Notes: a model not told the origin generated them from the letters alone. 64,000 bases of DNA from Falsochrobactrum shanghaiense (GCF_003149535.1 NZ_QGDB01000002.1:496001-560000); one strand, 5' to 3'. Shown: positions 45,731 to 56,071, counted from the stretch's first letter. Program-made: numbers and translations.

Positions 45731-46108
45731 TCATCGTCCTGAAAACCTTGGACCTGAATATTTGCCCCGGCGCACGGAAACATGCCGTGGCTGGGTATTG
45801 TGCACTGTATATTGCCGGTAATAGCTCAGGCCCGTGCGAATGACCGTGGCTGCGACACCGCCGCCAACCATCAGCCAGCCCAGCAGCTGCGGCCAATTGA
45901 ATGTGTCGAGGCCGCTGCTCAACGCGACGACGAGAACGCCCCCCCACAAAAGTGCCGCCGTGCGGCGCCAGAAGACCGGATTGAGCTCGTCAAACACGGC
46001 TTTCCACAAAGAATGCACCAGACAGGCAAAGAAGAGCGCCGCCGCCAGGCCAATATTGAGCAGCTCTATCGGCAGCCATTGTTGTGTATTCAGCATTGCT
46101 TCCATCAT
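45731..46108 (-). CDS. Membrane protein of unknown function
   Basis: 125 residues with three hydrophobic segments (about 12-33, 49-64, 73-90) and a basic tail (RRGKYSGPRFSGR). Tryptophan-rich loops. No family recognised. A second ATG three bases downstream is equally likely. It stands between the DUF442 gene (convergent) and the iron ABC operon. Confidence 0.6.
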   Translation of the reverse strand: MMEAMLNTQQWLPIELLNIGLAAALFFACLVHSLWKAVFDELNPVFWRRTAALLWGGVLVVALSSGLDTFNWPQLLGWLMVGGGVAATVIRTGLSYYRQYTVHNTQPRHVSVRRGKYSGPRFSGR

Positions 46109-46327
46109 CCAGGCAACTCGCGATTTACACGGCCTCGCTTCAGCGGGCTAGAACATGCTCGCGATTTTGTTTCGATTGCGTCCATTGAGCTTCCGCTTTA
46201 TGGCTGCATCGTGTTAGAAGCATGGAAAACCTTACATAATACAGTCACATATTATTGCGATCACGCGAAATATCGTGTTGAAATCATTAGGTTATCTTCA
46301 TCAAAACAGATCCCGCGCCTCCTGCTG

Positions 46328-48019
46328 TCAGGACTGCCTGCCTGTTTTATGCAGACGCCGCCCCACCCGCGCCAGCAAGATGACGGGCAGAATGCCGGTC
46401 ACCACAATGGCAAGGGCTGCGACCGAAGCTTCTTCATAAGTACCACGTGCTGCTTCGCCATAAAGATGGGTTGCGAATGTCTCTATATTGAGCGGCCTTA
46501 GCAGCAGCGTAGCGGGCAATTCTTTCACGCAGTCGACGAAAACCAGCAGTCCCGCCGCAACAATCGCAGTTCGGGAAAGCGGCAGATGTATTGACCGGAA
46601 AGTGCCTGTAACGCTGCGGCCCAATGTTCGCGATGCATGGTCGAGCGATTGCGGAATGCGCTCAAGACCGGCATCGATGGAACCGGCGGAAATTGCCAGA
46701 AACCGCACCACATAAGCATAGACGAGCGCCGCGCCGGAACCGATCAATACAAGACCTGTGGACCATCCGAACAGATATGCCGTAATCTCGCTGAACAGGC
46801 GATCGAAGCTGCCGGCGACCACCATGATGCCAATGGCGATCACCGTGCCGGGGGCGGCATAACCCATGGTCGCGATACGATAGAACCAGCGGGATGCAGC
46901 GGCTGGAAAGAGCCGGATCGCATAGGCCACAAGCATTCCGCACAAAAGCACCAGCAAAGTGGCGACTGTGGAAAATGCGATCGTATTAAAAGCCTCACCG
47001 GCAAGGCGCGGCGATATACCGGCAAAACGCAGCCGCTTGACCGCTTCCGCCACCAGATAGGTTGCAGGCATGATAAAGCCGATGATGATCGGCAACGCGC
47101 AGAGCAGAAACAGCCAGATGCCCTTGAAGCCGCGAACCCTGAGAGAATCGAAACCACGAGACCGGCGAATATTCGAGGAAAAGCGCTGCTTGCGGCGTGC
47201 CCACCGCTCTATGGAAATGAGGAGGACGACAATCAACAGCAGTGCCAGCGCGATCTGTGCGGCCCCCGGCAGGTCGGAGCGCGTCACCCATGTCGTATAA
47301 ATAGATACGGTCAGCGTCCTGACCCCAAGAAATTCCGCAGCGCCAATATCATTGAGTGTTTCCATCAGGGCGAGGCTCACACCCACTGCGACCGCAGGAC
47401 GCGCCAGAGGCAAGGCAACGCGCCAGAAAATACCTTTGCGGCTGACCCCGAGCGTACGCGCTGCCTCGACCAGACTGGCTGACTGGGTAAGAAACATGGC
47501 GCGCGTCGGAATATAGACATAAGGATAAAGGACGAAGCCAAGCAATAGGATGCAGCCGGTCATCGACCTTATGTCGGGCAAACGAAACTGACGCGGGCTA
47601 TCATAGCCCAGCAGAAAGCGGATCGCGCCTTGCACGGGGCCGATCGGATGCAGAATATCGAGATAGGCATAGGCGACGATATAGGTGGGTACGGCAAGCG
47701 GCAGGAGCAAAGCCCATTCCAGCACCGCCCGCCCCCGAAAATCATAAGCTGTAACCAGCCATGCGGCGGAGGTGCCGACCAGTCCGGTTATGATCCCGAC
47801 ACCTGCAAGCAGAATGACCGTATCGACGAAAGCCGTGGTTAGGATAGTGGAGAAAAGATGGCTCCACAGACCTGAGGAGCCTCGTAATGCTTCAAGGCAG
47901 AGCGCGAACACCGGCAGGAATACGAGAAACGCCACCAGCCCCGACAAGCAAAACCAGCCCCATCCCGCACGAATATGAAGCCGTTTCATTCTGGACGGCG
48001 CTGAACGGGTTACGGACAT
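46328..48019 (-). CDS. fbpB: Iron(III) ABC transporter permease, two-domain FbpB type
   Basis: 563 residues, a fusion of two permease halves with about 12 helices. Two EAA loops are present: SASLVEAARTLGVSRKGIFWRVALPLARP and LERIPQSLDHASRTLGRSVTGTFRSIHLPL. This double architecture is usual for Fe3+ uptake systems of the FbpB/SfuB/AfuB type. It follows the binding-protein gene by 57 bp and is the last gene of the unit. Confidence 0.88.
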   Translation of the reverse strand: MSVTRSAPSRMKRLHIRAGWGWFCLSGLVAFLVFLPVFALCLEALRGSSGLWSHLFSTILTTAFVDTVILLAGVGIITGLVGTSAAWLVTAYDFRGRAVLEWALLLPLAVPTYIVAYAYLDILHPIGPVQGAIRFLLGYDSPRQFRLPDIRSMTGCILLLGFVLYPYVYIPTRAMFLTQSASLVEAARTLGVSRKGIFWRVALPLARPAVAVGVSLALMETLNDIGAAEFLGVRTLTVSIYTTWVTRSDLPGAAQIALALLLIVVLLISIERWARRKQRFSSNIRRSRGFDSLRVRGFKGIWLFLLCALPIIIGFIMPATYLVAEAVKRLRFAGISPRLAGEAFNTIAFSTVATLLVLLCGMLVAYAIRLFPAAASRWFYRIATMGYAAPGTVIAIGIMVVAGSFDRLFSEITAYLFGWSTGLVLIGSGAALVYAYVVRFLAISAGSIDAGLERIPQSLDHASRTLGRSVTGTFRSIHLPLSRTAIVAAGLLVFVDCVKELPATLLLRPLNIETFATHLYGEAARGTYEEASVAALAIVVTGILPVILLARVGRRLHKTGRQS

Positions 48020-48076
48020 GCTTTCCTCATATCACAACGCTGGCGCGGATGATTTGCGCCAGCGTTGCGATGTAGC

Positions 48077-49093
48077 TTAATTATCGAAGCCGACCTTATC
48101 GACCAACTCGCTTGCCTGCTTGCGATGACTGACGATTTCCAGCAAGGGAACGGAATCAATCTTCAACTCGCCAAAGGATTCAACGATTGGATCAAGCGGC
48201 GCGCCCGGCTTCACCGGATACTCATAATTGGCCTTGGCGTAAAGCTGCTGCGCCTCGTCGGATACGAGATATTCAAGAAGCTTGACGGCTTCATCCTTGT
48301 TCGGCGCATTCTTGGCCACGGCTGCACCGCTGATATTTACCTGCGTGCCGCCATCCTTGAAGGTCGGCAGAAGAACCTTGATGCCCTCGCCCCAGCTCTT
48401 CTGCTCGTCTCCGCTTTTGCCCGAGCGCATCAGGCCGACATAATAGGAGTTGGCCACGGCAAGATCGCAAATCCCGCCGACAATATCCTTTGCCCCATCG
48501 CGGTCGCCGCCGGCAGCCTTGCGCGCCAGATTGTCCTTGAGGCCGCGCAGCCATTCTTCGGTTTTCTCAGCACCATAATGCGCGATATAATCGGCAAAAA
48601 GCGCCGTATTATAAGGATGCTGGCCTGCGCGGATGCAGATTTTGCCCTTCCATTTCGGATCGGCCAGTTCTTCATAAGTGATCGCGTCAAGATCAAGATC
48701 CTTGTCGGCATAGACGACGCGCGCACGCATGGAAAGCGCATACCAGTTGCCATCGGCATCGCGAAGCTGTTCGGGCACTGCATCTTTCAGGACCTGAGAA
48801 TCAATCGGCTGGGTCAATCCCTGTTCGACGAGATCAATGAGATTGCCGGCATCGACAGTCATGAGAATGTCCGCAGGCGACTTTTCACCCTCCGATGCCA
48901 CACGCTCGGCAAGACCATCCTTGAGCAATACCGTGTTGACGGTCGTGCCGGTCTTTTCCTTATAGGCGTCCAGCAAAGGCTGGATCAGCCCCGGTTCACG
49001 CGTCGTATAAATATTGACTTCGTTGGCATATGCCGCACCGGAAAGAAATGATGCAGCCGTAAGAGCCAGTGCGTATCGCGCAAACTTGGGCAT
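48077..49093 (-). CDS. fbpA: Periplasmic iron(III)-binding protein FbpA type
   Basis: About 338 residues with a signal peptide (MPKFARYALALTAASFLSGAAYA). The mature part begins NEVNIYTTREPGLIQPLLDA, the usual FbpA start. The twin tyrosines that bind Fe3+ appear in AVANSYYVGLM. The ATG at 49093 is chosen as it precedes the signal peptide directly. An IRO-like dyad lies about 95 bp upstream, suggesting its own iron-controlled promoter. Confidence 0.9.
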   Translation of the reverse strand: MPKFARYALALTAASFLSGAAYANEVNIYTTREPGLIQPLLDAYKEKTGTTVNTVLLKDGLAERVASEGEKSPADILMTVDAGNLIDLVEQGLTQPIDSQVLKDAVPEQLRDADGNWYALSMRARVVYADKDLDLDAITYEELADPKWKGKICIRAGQHPYNTALFADYIAHYGAEKTEEWLRGLKDNLARKAAGGDRDGAKDIVGGICDLAVANSYYVGLMRSGKSGDEQKSWGEGIKVLLPTFKDGGTQVNISGAAVAKNAPNKDEAVKLLEYLVSDEAQQLYAKANYEYPVKPGAPLDPIVESFGELKIDSVPLLEIVSHRKQASELVDKVGFDN

Positions 49094-49187
49094 TGTGTCT
49101 CCCATCAAGTTGGATTGATCTTAATCTGTAAGCATCGCGAAAACCGCGGGGAAGAATTTCCCACAACAATCTCGCTCTCCATAAACA

Positions 49188-49202
49188 TGAGTACGATACT
49201 CA
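49188..49202 (-). promoter_or_regulatory. Candidate RirA iron-responsive operator (IRO box)
   Basis: TGA-GTACGATAC-TCA fits the rhizobial IRO consensus TGA-N9-TCA and sits in a 17-bp perfect dyad ATGAGTACGATACTCAT (49187-49203). It lies just after the ATPase gene stop, upstream of fbpA. Confidence 0.5.
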
Positions 49203-50294
49203 TTATTTAGTAAAAATCAAGGCTTTGCTCCAGTCGATTGCGACCGCAACGCGGCTGACCGATGGCGCGAAATGCTGTTCCGCCCGCACCCTGAGGCACA
49301 GGGGAGCACCCTCCAGCCGCAGCGTCAGTTCTTCTGCATCTCCCAGAAAAGTCCGGCTTTCGATATGAGCGCACAGGCATGGTCCGGTTGCGTTCTCATC
49401 CGCCGTGACCGATATGTCGCGCGGACGGACATAAACAAACGCATTCTCAGCCTGATCGACATTAGCGGGAGCCGGAAAGGCGCCCAGAGGAGTTGCCAGG
49501 GAGGCACCACGAACTTCTGCTGGAATCACATTGAAATCGCAAAAGAAATCCGCTGCGTAACGATTGGCGGGCCGATCATGGAGATCGCGCGCGGTGCCAT
49601 TTTGCACGATCTGACCCGATCGCATCAGGATAACGTGGTCGCCGGTTGAAAGTGCTTCCTCCGCCTCATGGGTGACAATGATAACCGGCGTTCCCAGAGC
49701 CCGAAGCAATGCCATCGTTTCGCCCCGCACCCTGGCGCGCAAGCCGCGGTCAAGATTGGAAAACGGCTCATCCATAAGCAGCAGGTCCGGCTTGGGCGCC
49801 AGCGCTCTTATCAAGGCCACACGCTGCTGCTCACCACCCGAGAGCATATGCGGATAACGATCCGCCATAGAGACAAGGCCCACCAGTTCCAGCAGTTCAT
49901 CCACCCTCTGATGGGCTGCATCCCTGCGCATATTGCGCAGTCCGAACAGGACGTTTTCCCTGACCGTAAGATGCGGAAACAAGGCATAATCCTGAAAGAC
50001 CACGCCGATATTGCGTTTTTCCGGTTCCACGAAGACAGACGGCGAAACCAGCGTCTTGCCATACATGATGAGCGAACCGCTATCGGGGGCATCGATGCCC
50101 GCTATGATGCGCAAAAGCGAAGTCTTGCCGCAGCCTGAATGTCCGACAAGGCAGATGATTTCACCGGGCTGAATATCGAGCGAAATATTGTCCAGCGCGC
50201 GCACATTTCCAAACTGACGACTGACACCTGAAAGCGTCAGCGCAGCACTGATACCATTTTCTATGTCTCCATGTTGCAGGCTGGATGCGTCCAT
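49203..50294 (-). CDS. fbpC: Iron(III) ABC transporter ATP-binding protein FbpC type
   Basis: 363-residue ATPase. Walker A is LVGHSGCGKTSLLRIIAG, signature MLSGGEQQRVALIRAL, Walker B LLLMDEPFSNLD, and the C-terminal regulatory domain follows. It is read before fbpA and fbpB, an order different from the usual A-B-C. Its stop codon touches the IRO-like dyad. Together these three genes form a complete Fe3+ importer. Confidence 0.88.
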   Translation of the reverse strand: MDASSLQHGDIENGISAALTLSGVSRQFGNVRALDNISLDIQPGEIICLVGHSGCGKTSLLRIIAGIDAPDSGSLIMYGKTLVSPSVFVEPEKRNIGVVFQDYALFPHLTVRENVLFGLRNMRRDAAHQRVDELLELVGLVSMADRYPHMLSGGEQQRVALIRALAPKPDLLLMDEPFSNLDRGLRARVRGETMALLRALGTPVIIVTHEAEEALSTGDHVILMRSGQIVQNGTARDLHDRPANRYAADFFCDFNVIPAEVRGASLATPLGAFPAPANVDQAENAFVYVRPRDISVTADENATGPCLCAHIESRTFLGDAEELTLRLEGAPLCLRVRAEQHFAPSVSRVAVAIDWSKALIFTK

Positions 50295-50497
50295 ATCTGA
50301 AACCGTTACTGATTTTGCAAGCCGGGGCTACAAATGCACTTGGACCGGAATGCCATAAAAAACAAGACCGATACAATCAGGAATTGGCGCTTTCTTCATC
50401 AAAGGCTTGCGTTCTTAACATTCAAAAGCAGTGATTAACCATTGATAATACTTAATAAAAATCCGTGCCGGATGTTCTATGCGGCCTATCAGCTCTT

Positions 50498-51595
50498 TTA
50501 AAGAATACCCCAGGCGCGGAAACGACCCCGGCCCGTTATCTCGCGCAGATTCAAATCGGCAATCAATTTCAAAGCACCCTGCTGCGTAACCGCGAGTTCT
50601 TTTTCGACCATCTGGCTGGAAACCAGCGGGTTTCGCATCATCATATCGATAAGCTGCGGCAGGCGCGAATTGGAACGGCGACCTTTGAGTTTAAGCTGCA
50701 TCTGCTCACGCGCCAGCATGAGCCGGTCATGCTCCTTCATGCCCGCATCCGCTGTTTCTACCATTGCAGAAAGAAATGTCTTCAACCGCGTCAGCCGATT
50801 GGTGGAACGTCTTTCATCGGGACGCTTTGTCCGCAAACCGAGGCTGATTGCTGGCAAATGCCCCGCAGCAATTCCCGATTGCCGCAGATAAGAGGCTGTA
50901 AATATTCGCCCGATCCACGCGGAACGCTGCACCACTTCCGCAGAAAACCATGCATCATGCATGAGAGCGGCCCGCAAAAGCACTGGTAGAGAAGAGGTGC
51001 GCGCAAAACCTTCCTGCCACTCTTGCAGTCGCTCCTGCTCATCCCAGTCCTCGTCATAAAGCAACGAATCCATTTCGGCTGGCGTGGTTCTGGAGTTGGA
51101 CGCGGGCGTGGATTTGACGGCCCCCTTGAGCAAAGCATCCGTGCGCGCGAGCAAGGCATCCACATCGTTAAACAGCGAATCCGCCTCTTCATTGTTTTCG
51201 GGTTCGGCTCCCTCTTCAATTGTGGGAGCTTCCACATGGAAATTTCGCCCAAGCAATTGCTGGATTCCTGCCGGGCTGAGAGCCCAGCCGGGCGCGCGAC
51301 CCATGATCTGGCGGCGCAAACGCACCACGGCATGGCCAACGGTCAGCGCATGGCTCGGTGTCCGGCTGTCCATCAAGGCATCATGCAGAACGAGGTCTTC
51401 GAGATGAATAAGCTCGCCTTCCAGCCACATCGAAGCGACGGCATCATGCATATGCAGGCGCTGTATCATTCCCTCGCGAATTGGCGAGCGCGCCAGTCTT
51501 TCATCGAGCCTTGCCAGTGCAGCCGTCGCATCGGCTACGGGAACCAAAAGCTCTTCAAGCGGCAAAGTGTCCAAATCATAAGCCATGTCCTGCAT
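50498..51595 (-). CDS. DUF1612 / helix-turn-helix protein (RHE_PE00001 family)
   Basis: About 365 residues. It resembles the rhizobial family annotated DUF1612 plus a C-terminal HTH domain. The N-terminal half contains ARLDERLARSPIREGMIQRL and DAVASMWLEGELIHLEDLVLHDALMDSRTPSHAL. The C-terminal HTH is around LPQLIDMMMRNPLVSSQMVEKELAVTQQGALKLI. Function unknown; many copies in rhizobia are on plasmids or accessory replicons. I chose ATG 51595 (MQDMAYDLDTL); the longer frame adds 38 unlikely residues. No operon partner is evident, putA being 130 bp upstream on the same strand. Confidence 0.75.
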   Translation of the reverse strand: MQDMAYDLDTLPLEELLVPVADATAALARLDERLARSPIREGMIQRLHMHDAVASMWLEGELIHLEDLVLHDALMDSRTPSHALTVGHAVVRLRRQIMGRAPGWALSPAGIQQLLGRNFHVEAPTIEEGAEPENNEEADSLFNDVDALLARTDALLKGAVKSTPASNSRTTPAEMDSLLYDEDWDEQERLQEWQEGFARTSSLPVLLRAALMHDAWFSAEVVQRSAWIGRIFTASYLRQSGIAAGHLPAISLGLRTKRPDERRSTNRLTRLKTFLSAMVETADAGMKEHDRLMLAREQMQLKLKGRRSNSRLPQLIDMMMRNPLVSSQMVEKELAVTQQGALKLIADLNLREITGRGRFRAWGIL

Positions 51596-51728
51596 ATCGC
51601 AGCCGACGGCGGAAAAAAGCAAACAAAATTGGCGTATTGGGCGAGTTTCACACTGCGGTTTTCCAACCTTGCGCCAAATAACAAGGCGGCCCGAAAGCCG
51701 CCTTTGCATTTTTCAGATCGATGAACGA

Positions 51729-54700
51729 TCAACCGATCGCCATCAGGCTGGCATTGCCGCCTGCTGCCGTCGTATTGATCGAGGTCGAAACTTCCTCAAG
51801 CAGCCAGTTCAGGCAATAGGCGTTCGGATTGACCGCCAGTTGCTCCAATGAGGCCGCCTGAGTGAGAACCAAAGGCCCCGGAAGTTCGGCGATCTTGCGG
51901 TTTATTTCCACCAGCCCTTCGCCCTCGCCTTCCACAAGCGCACCGGAAAAGGGCGCGTCCGCCTGCCAGTCTTTCGTCCAGACGATGCGGGCGGCGACAC
52001 TTGCAGGCAGGCCCTTCAACAGACTCCGAAGCCCCGATGTTTCATCGATGACCGCAATATTGCCGGTGGCGAGCGCCGCCGTCAACTGGCGATAAAGACC
52101 AATTTCCGTCTGGGGAACGAGCAAAATGCGTCCACGGGGATGAAGCGCATAGAGATTGCGTTCACCCACCGGGCCGGGCAGCTCAATATCGAGACCCAGT
52201 GCCGATGCGCTTCCGGTTTCGCGGGCATCCTGCGCCAGATTGTTCATACCGCGCTGACCAAGCCATTTGGCGAAATCCTTGAGTGCGGCATCGCTGTGAA
52301 CGGAGTTGAGACGCGGCGGAATCGGCGCTGTTTCAACCAGACGCCCGAGATAGAGCGGCCCACCCGCTTTTGGTCCCGTACCGGACAAGCCGCGACCGCC
52401 GAATGGCTGCACACCAACAACGGCGCCGATGACATTGCGGTTGATATAGACATTGCCGACCCGGACCAGATCGGTCACATGGGCAATCGTCTCATCAAGA
52501 CGGGTATGCAGGCCGAATGTCAGGCCATAGCCGGTCGCGTTAATGTCATCGATCAGGCGATCCATATCATCACGCTTATAACGGACCACATGCAGAACGG
52601 GGCCGAAAACCTCGCGCTTGAGATCGCGCAGGGAATTGATTTCGATAATCGTCGGCGCGACGAAAGTGCCGTCTTTGGTTTCAGGCCCAAGCGGAAGCTG
52701 CTCGACCTTGCGGCCAAGATCGCGCATGCCCTGAATATGCGTTTCAATAATGGTTCTGGCTTCATCGGTGATAACCGGGCCAATATCCACATTGAGCCGG
52801 TCGGTACGTCCGATGGAGAGTTCCCGCAACGCGCCCTTGAGCATGGTGAGAATGCGCTCTGCGACATCTTCCTGCAGGCAGAGAACGCGCAGCGCCGAAC
52901 AACGCTGTCCCGCACTGTCGAATGCCGAGGCGATCACATCGAACACGACCTGCTCGGCCAGTGCAGAGGAATCGACGATCATCGCATTCTGCCCGCCGGT
53001 TTCCGCAATCAGTGGGATCGGCTTGCCATTGGCAAGCAGGCGTGAAGCAAGCTGCGCCTGAATAAGCCGTGCAACTTCCGTCGAGCCGGTAAACATCACG
53101 CCGCATGTTTCAGGCGCCGCCACAAGCGCCGCACCGATGCGCCCGTCGCCCGGCAGAAGCTGCAATGCATCAGCCGGAACACCCGCTTCATGCAATATGC
53201 GGACCCCTTGCGCGGCAATCAGCGGCGTTTCTTCGGCAGGCTTGGCCAGCACGGGATTGCCCGCGACAAGGGCTGCTGCAACCTGTCCTGTAAAGATTGC
53301 CAGCGGAAAATTCCATGGGCTGATGCAGACAATCGGGCCAAGCGGCTTGTGTGACGTACCAAGCGTCCGCCGGGTCTGTTCGGCGTAATAACGCAGGAAA
53401 TCAATCGCCTCGCGCACTTCAGCAATCGCATTGGGCATCGACTTGCCCGCTTCGCGCATGATGAGACCAAGCAAGACAGCCATATCGCGCTGCATGATGT
53501 CAGCCGCACGTTCAAGACAGGAAGCACGCTCCACGGGCGCAATCATTGACCAGCTTGCCATGGCCTTTTGCGCAACCGACATGGCCTTGGCGACATCGCC
53601 CTCGGCAATTTCCGTCACCGTGCCGACCACGTCATTGCGATCACCCGGATTGAAAACCGACCGGCTTGTGCCGTCGACTTTTACGCCGGCCATCTGCGGT
53701 TCGGCTGTCCATGCGCGTGTGGCGCTTTCCTTGAGAACCTTGCTCAGTTCCGCAAGCGTCACCTCATTGGACAGGTCAAAACCTGCGGAATTCCTGCGGG
53801 CGCCATAAAGATTTTCCGGCAGGGCAATCTGGTCATGGTGTGCTCCGACAACCGTCATTGAGCGGACGACCTCCACCGGATCGGCGACCAGTTCATCAAC
53901 GGAAACGCTCTTGTCGCCGATACGATTAACGAATGAAGAATTCGCCCCATTTTCAAGAAGGCGGCGAACCAGATAGGCAAGCAAGGTTTCATGGGTGCCA
54001 ACGGGCGCGTAAATTCGCGCCGGGCGACCGAGCTTGTTCGATCCGACCACTTCGTCATAGAGCGGCTCGCCCATGCCATGCAGGCACTGGAACTCGTATT
54101 TTCCGGATTTGAAATCGGGACCGGCCAGATGATAGATCGTCGCCAGCGTCTGTGCATTGTGGGTGGCAAATTGCGGGAAGACGACATCGCTTGCAGCCAG
54201 CAGCTTGCGCGCGCAGGCGATATAGGAAACGTCGGTGTGAACCTTGCGCGTGAAAACGGGGAAGTCTTCAAGACCCTCCACCTGCGCCCGCTTGATTTCA
54301 GCGTCCCAGTAAGCGCCTTTAACAAGGCGAACCATAATGCGGTGATCGGTCCGGCGGGCCAGATCGATAATGAAATCAAGCACAAAGGGGCAACGCTTGC
54401 CATAGGCCTGCACCACGAAGCCGATGCCTTCCCAACCGGCAAGGTCGGGATCTTCGCAAAGGCTCTGCAAAAGATCGAGCGAAAGCTCCAGACGATCCGC
54501 TTCCTCGGCATCGATATTGAGGCCGATATTGTATTTCTTGGAAAGCACCGCCAGCGCTTTCACCTTGGGCAGAAGCTCGCCCATGACGCGCTCGGCCTGC
54601 GCCCGCGCATAACGCGGATGCAGCGCGGAAAGCTTGATTGAAATGCCCGGCCCGTCATAAATGCCGCGACCTGCCGATGCCCGGCCAATCGCGTGAATGG

Positions 54701-55412
54701 CGTTTTCATAATCCTTGTAATAGCGCTCGGCATCGGCTGCAGTGGTCGCGGCCTCCCCCAGCATATCATAGGAATAACGGAAACCGCGCTCTTCCAGCGA
54801 CTTGGCGCGCTTGAGCGCTTCTTCTATGGTTTCGCCTGTGACGAACTGCTCGCCCATCATGCGCATGGCCATATCAACGCCGCGACGGATGACCGGCTCG
54901 CCGCAACGGGCGATCAGGCGGTTCAATGCAGCAGACAAGCCGCTATCATTGACGGTATTGGTCAGCTTGCCGGTGACGACAAGCCCCCACGTCGCTGCAT
55001 TGACGAACAGCGAGCGACCACCGCCGACATGGGATTTCCAGTCGCCATTGGAAATCTTGTCGCGAATGAGCGCATCGCGCGTCGCCATATCCGGAATACG
55101 CAGCAAGGCTTCGGCAAGGCACATCAGCGCCACGCCTTCCTGGCTGGAAAGTGAATATTCATGCACCAGACCTTCGACTCCGGTGCCTTTATGCTTGGCG
55201 CGCAGCGCTTCGATCAGCTTTGTCGCTGTCGCGCGGATCTGCCTGACCGTATCTTCCGGCAAGGCCGCCTGTTCGACAAGCGCTGTCACGCATTCCGCCT
55301 CAGGCATGCGATATGCGGCGGTGATTGCCTGGCGCAGCGGGTCTTGCTCGCGGATCGGCGGCGCAAAATTCTGAAAAACAGCGGCTTTGGAAACGGTATT
55401 CTTATCGGTCAT
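51729..55412 (-). CDS. putA: Bifunctional proline dehydrogenase / delta-1-pyrroline-5-carboxylate dehydrogenase
   Basis: 1227 residues. The N-terminal half is the FAD proline dehydrogenase barrel (NIGLNIDAEEADRLELSLDL, VRLVKGAYWDAEIKRAQ). The second half is the aldehyde dehydrogenase with FTGSTEVARLIQAQLA and the catalytic Cys in FDSAGQRCSALRVLCLQ. A C-terminal ALDH-like domain of about 200 residues follows. It converts proline to glutamate. No ribbon-helix-helix DNA-binding domain is seen at the N-terminus (the E. coli enzyme has one), so regulation must be external, fitting the divergent putR. Confidence 0.96.
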   Translation of the reverse strand: MTDKNTVSKAAVFQNFAPPIREQDPLRQAITAAYRMPEAECVTALVEQAALPEDTVRQIRATATKLIEALRAKHKGTGVEGLVHEYSLSSQEGVALMCLAEALLRIPDMATRDALIRDKISNGDWKSHVGGGRSLFVNAATWGLVVTGKLTNTVNDSGLSAALNRLIARCGEPVIRRGVDMAMRMMGEQFVTGETIEEALKRAKSLEERGFRYSYDMLGEAATTAADAERYYKDYENAIHAIGRASAGRGIYDGPGISIKLSALHPRYARAQAERVMGELLPKVKALAVLSKKYNIGLNIDAEEADRLELSLDLLQSLCEDPDLAGWEGIGFVVQAYGKRCPFVLDFIIDLARRTDHRIMVRLVKGAYWDAEIKRAQVEGLEDFPVFTRKVHTDVSYIACARKLLAASDVVFPQFATHNAQTLATIYHLAGPDFKSGKYEFQCLHGMGEPLYDEVVGSNKLGRPARIYAPVGTHETLLAYLVRRLLENGANSSFVNRIGDKSVSVDELVADPVEVVRSMTVVGAHHDQIALPENLYGARRNSAGFDLSNEVTLAELSKVLKESATRAWTAEPQMAGVKVDGTSRSVFNPGDRNDVVGTVTEIAEGDVAKAMSVAQKAMASWSMIAPVERASCLERAADIMQRDMAVLLGLIMREAGKSMPNAIAEVREAIDFLRYYAEQTRRTLGTSHKPLGPIVCISPWNFPLAIFTGQVAAALVAGNPVLAKPAEETPLIAAQGVRILHEAGVPADALQLLPGDGRIGAALVAAPETCGVMFTGSTEVARLIQAQLASRLLANGKPIPLIAETGGQNAMIVDSSALAEQVVFDVIASAFDSAGQRCSALRVLCLQEDVAERILTMLKGALRELSIGRTDRLNVDIGPVITDEARTIIETHIQGMRDLGRKVEQLPLGPETKDGTFVAPTIIEINSLRDLKREVFGPVLHVVRYKRDDMDRLIDDINATGYGLTFGLHTRLDETIAHVTDLVRVGNVYINRNVIGAVVGVQPFGGRGLSGTGPKAGGPLYLGRLVETAPIPPRLNSVHSDAALKDFAKWLGQRGMNNLAQDARETGSASALGLDIELPGPVGERNLYALHPRGRILLVPQTEIGLYRQLTAALATGNIAVIDETSGLRSLLKGLPASVAARIVWTKDWQADAPFSGALVEGEGEGLVEINRKIAELPGPLVLTQAASLEQLAVNPNAYCLNWLLEEVSTSINTTAAGGNASLMAIG

Positions 55413-55570
55413 GGTGCACTGCTCACAAGGAAACGGTTCCCGAATGGCTACAGGATACCTCTATTTGGCTTTAGATGGACATTATCATTGCTGCATGAAC
55501 CATTCTGCCTTGATTTAATGATTATAAAGGCTATCAGGTCTTATTATTCGATAATTTAAAGGCATTATGG

Positions 55571-56065
55571 ATGAAAAAACTCGATTCAATGGACGATCTG
55601 GATCAGTTCGATCGTCGTATCATCGAAGTGCTCAGCGAAGACGGACGTATCCCGGTTACAGAGCTGTCAAAAAAAGTCGGCCTTTCCAAGACGCCATGTC
55701 AGGCGCGGCTCAAAAGACTGGTCGATGAGGGCTATATTCTCGGCTTTCGCGCGGCGATTGATCCTGAAAAGCTGGGGCTCGACCACATCGCCTTTACCAC
55801 GGTAAAGCTTTCCGACACGCGCGAAGCAGCCCTTGGCGCATTCAATGCAGCCGTTCGCAAAATACGCGAAGTCGAGGAGTGCCATATGATCGCAAGCTCC
55901 TTCGACTATCTGCTGAAAGTCAGAACACCCAATATAAGGCGCTATCGTGAGGTGCTGGGCGAGAAAATCTCCAGCCTGCCCAATGTGGCGAGCACTTCGA
56001 CCTTCGTTGTCATGGAATCGGTCAAGGATAACCGCCCGGTCAGGGTCTATCCGGGCGCATTATGA
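55571..56065 (+). CDS. putR: Lrp/AsnC-family regulator of putA
   Basis: 164 residues: N-terminal HTH (LDQFDRRIIEVLSEDGRIPVTELSKKVGLS KTPCQAR region, about 10-50) and a C-terminal RAM ligand domain. Divergent from putA with a 158-bp AT-rich gap, the usual PutR arrangement in alphaproteobacteria, where it activates putA with proline as effector. It converges on mtlK with 6 bp between stop codons. Confidence 0.93.
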   Translation: MKKLDSMDDLDQFDRRIIEVLSEDGRIPVTELSKKVGLSKTPCQARLKRLVDEGYILGFRAAIDPEKLGLDHIAFTTVKLSDTREAALGAFNAAVRKIREVEECHMIASSFDYLLKVRTPNIRRYREVLGEKISSLPNVASTSTFVVMESVKDNRPVRVYPGAL

Positions 56066-56071
56066 AACTCT

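Noticed and set aside
48065-49051. 328-codon plus-strand frame
   Set aside because: Antisense shadow of fbpA, without start signals or family features.
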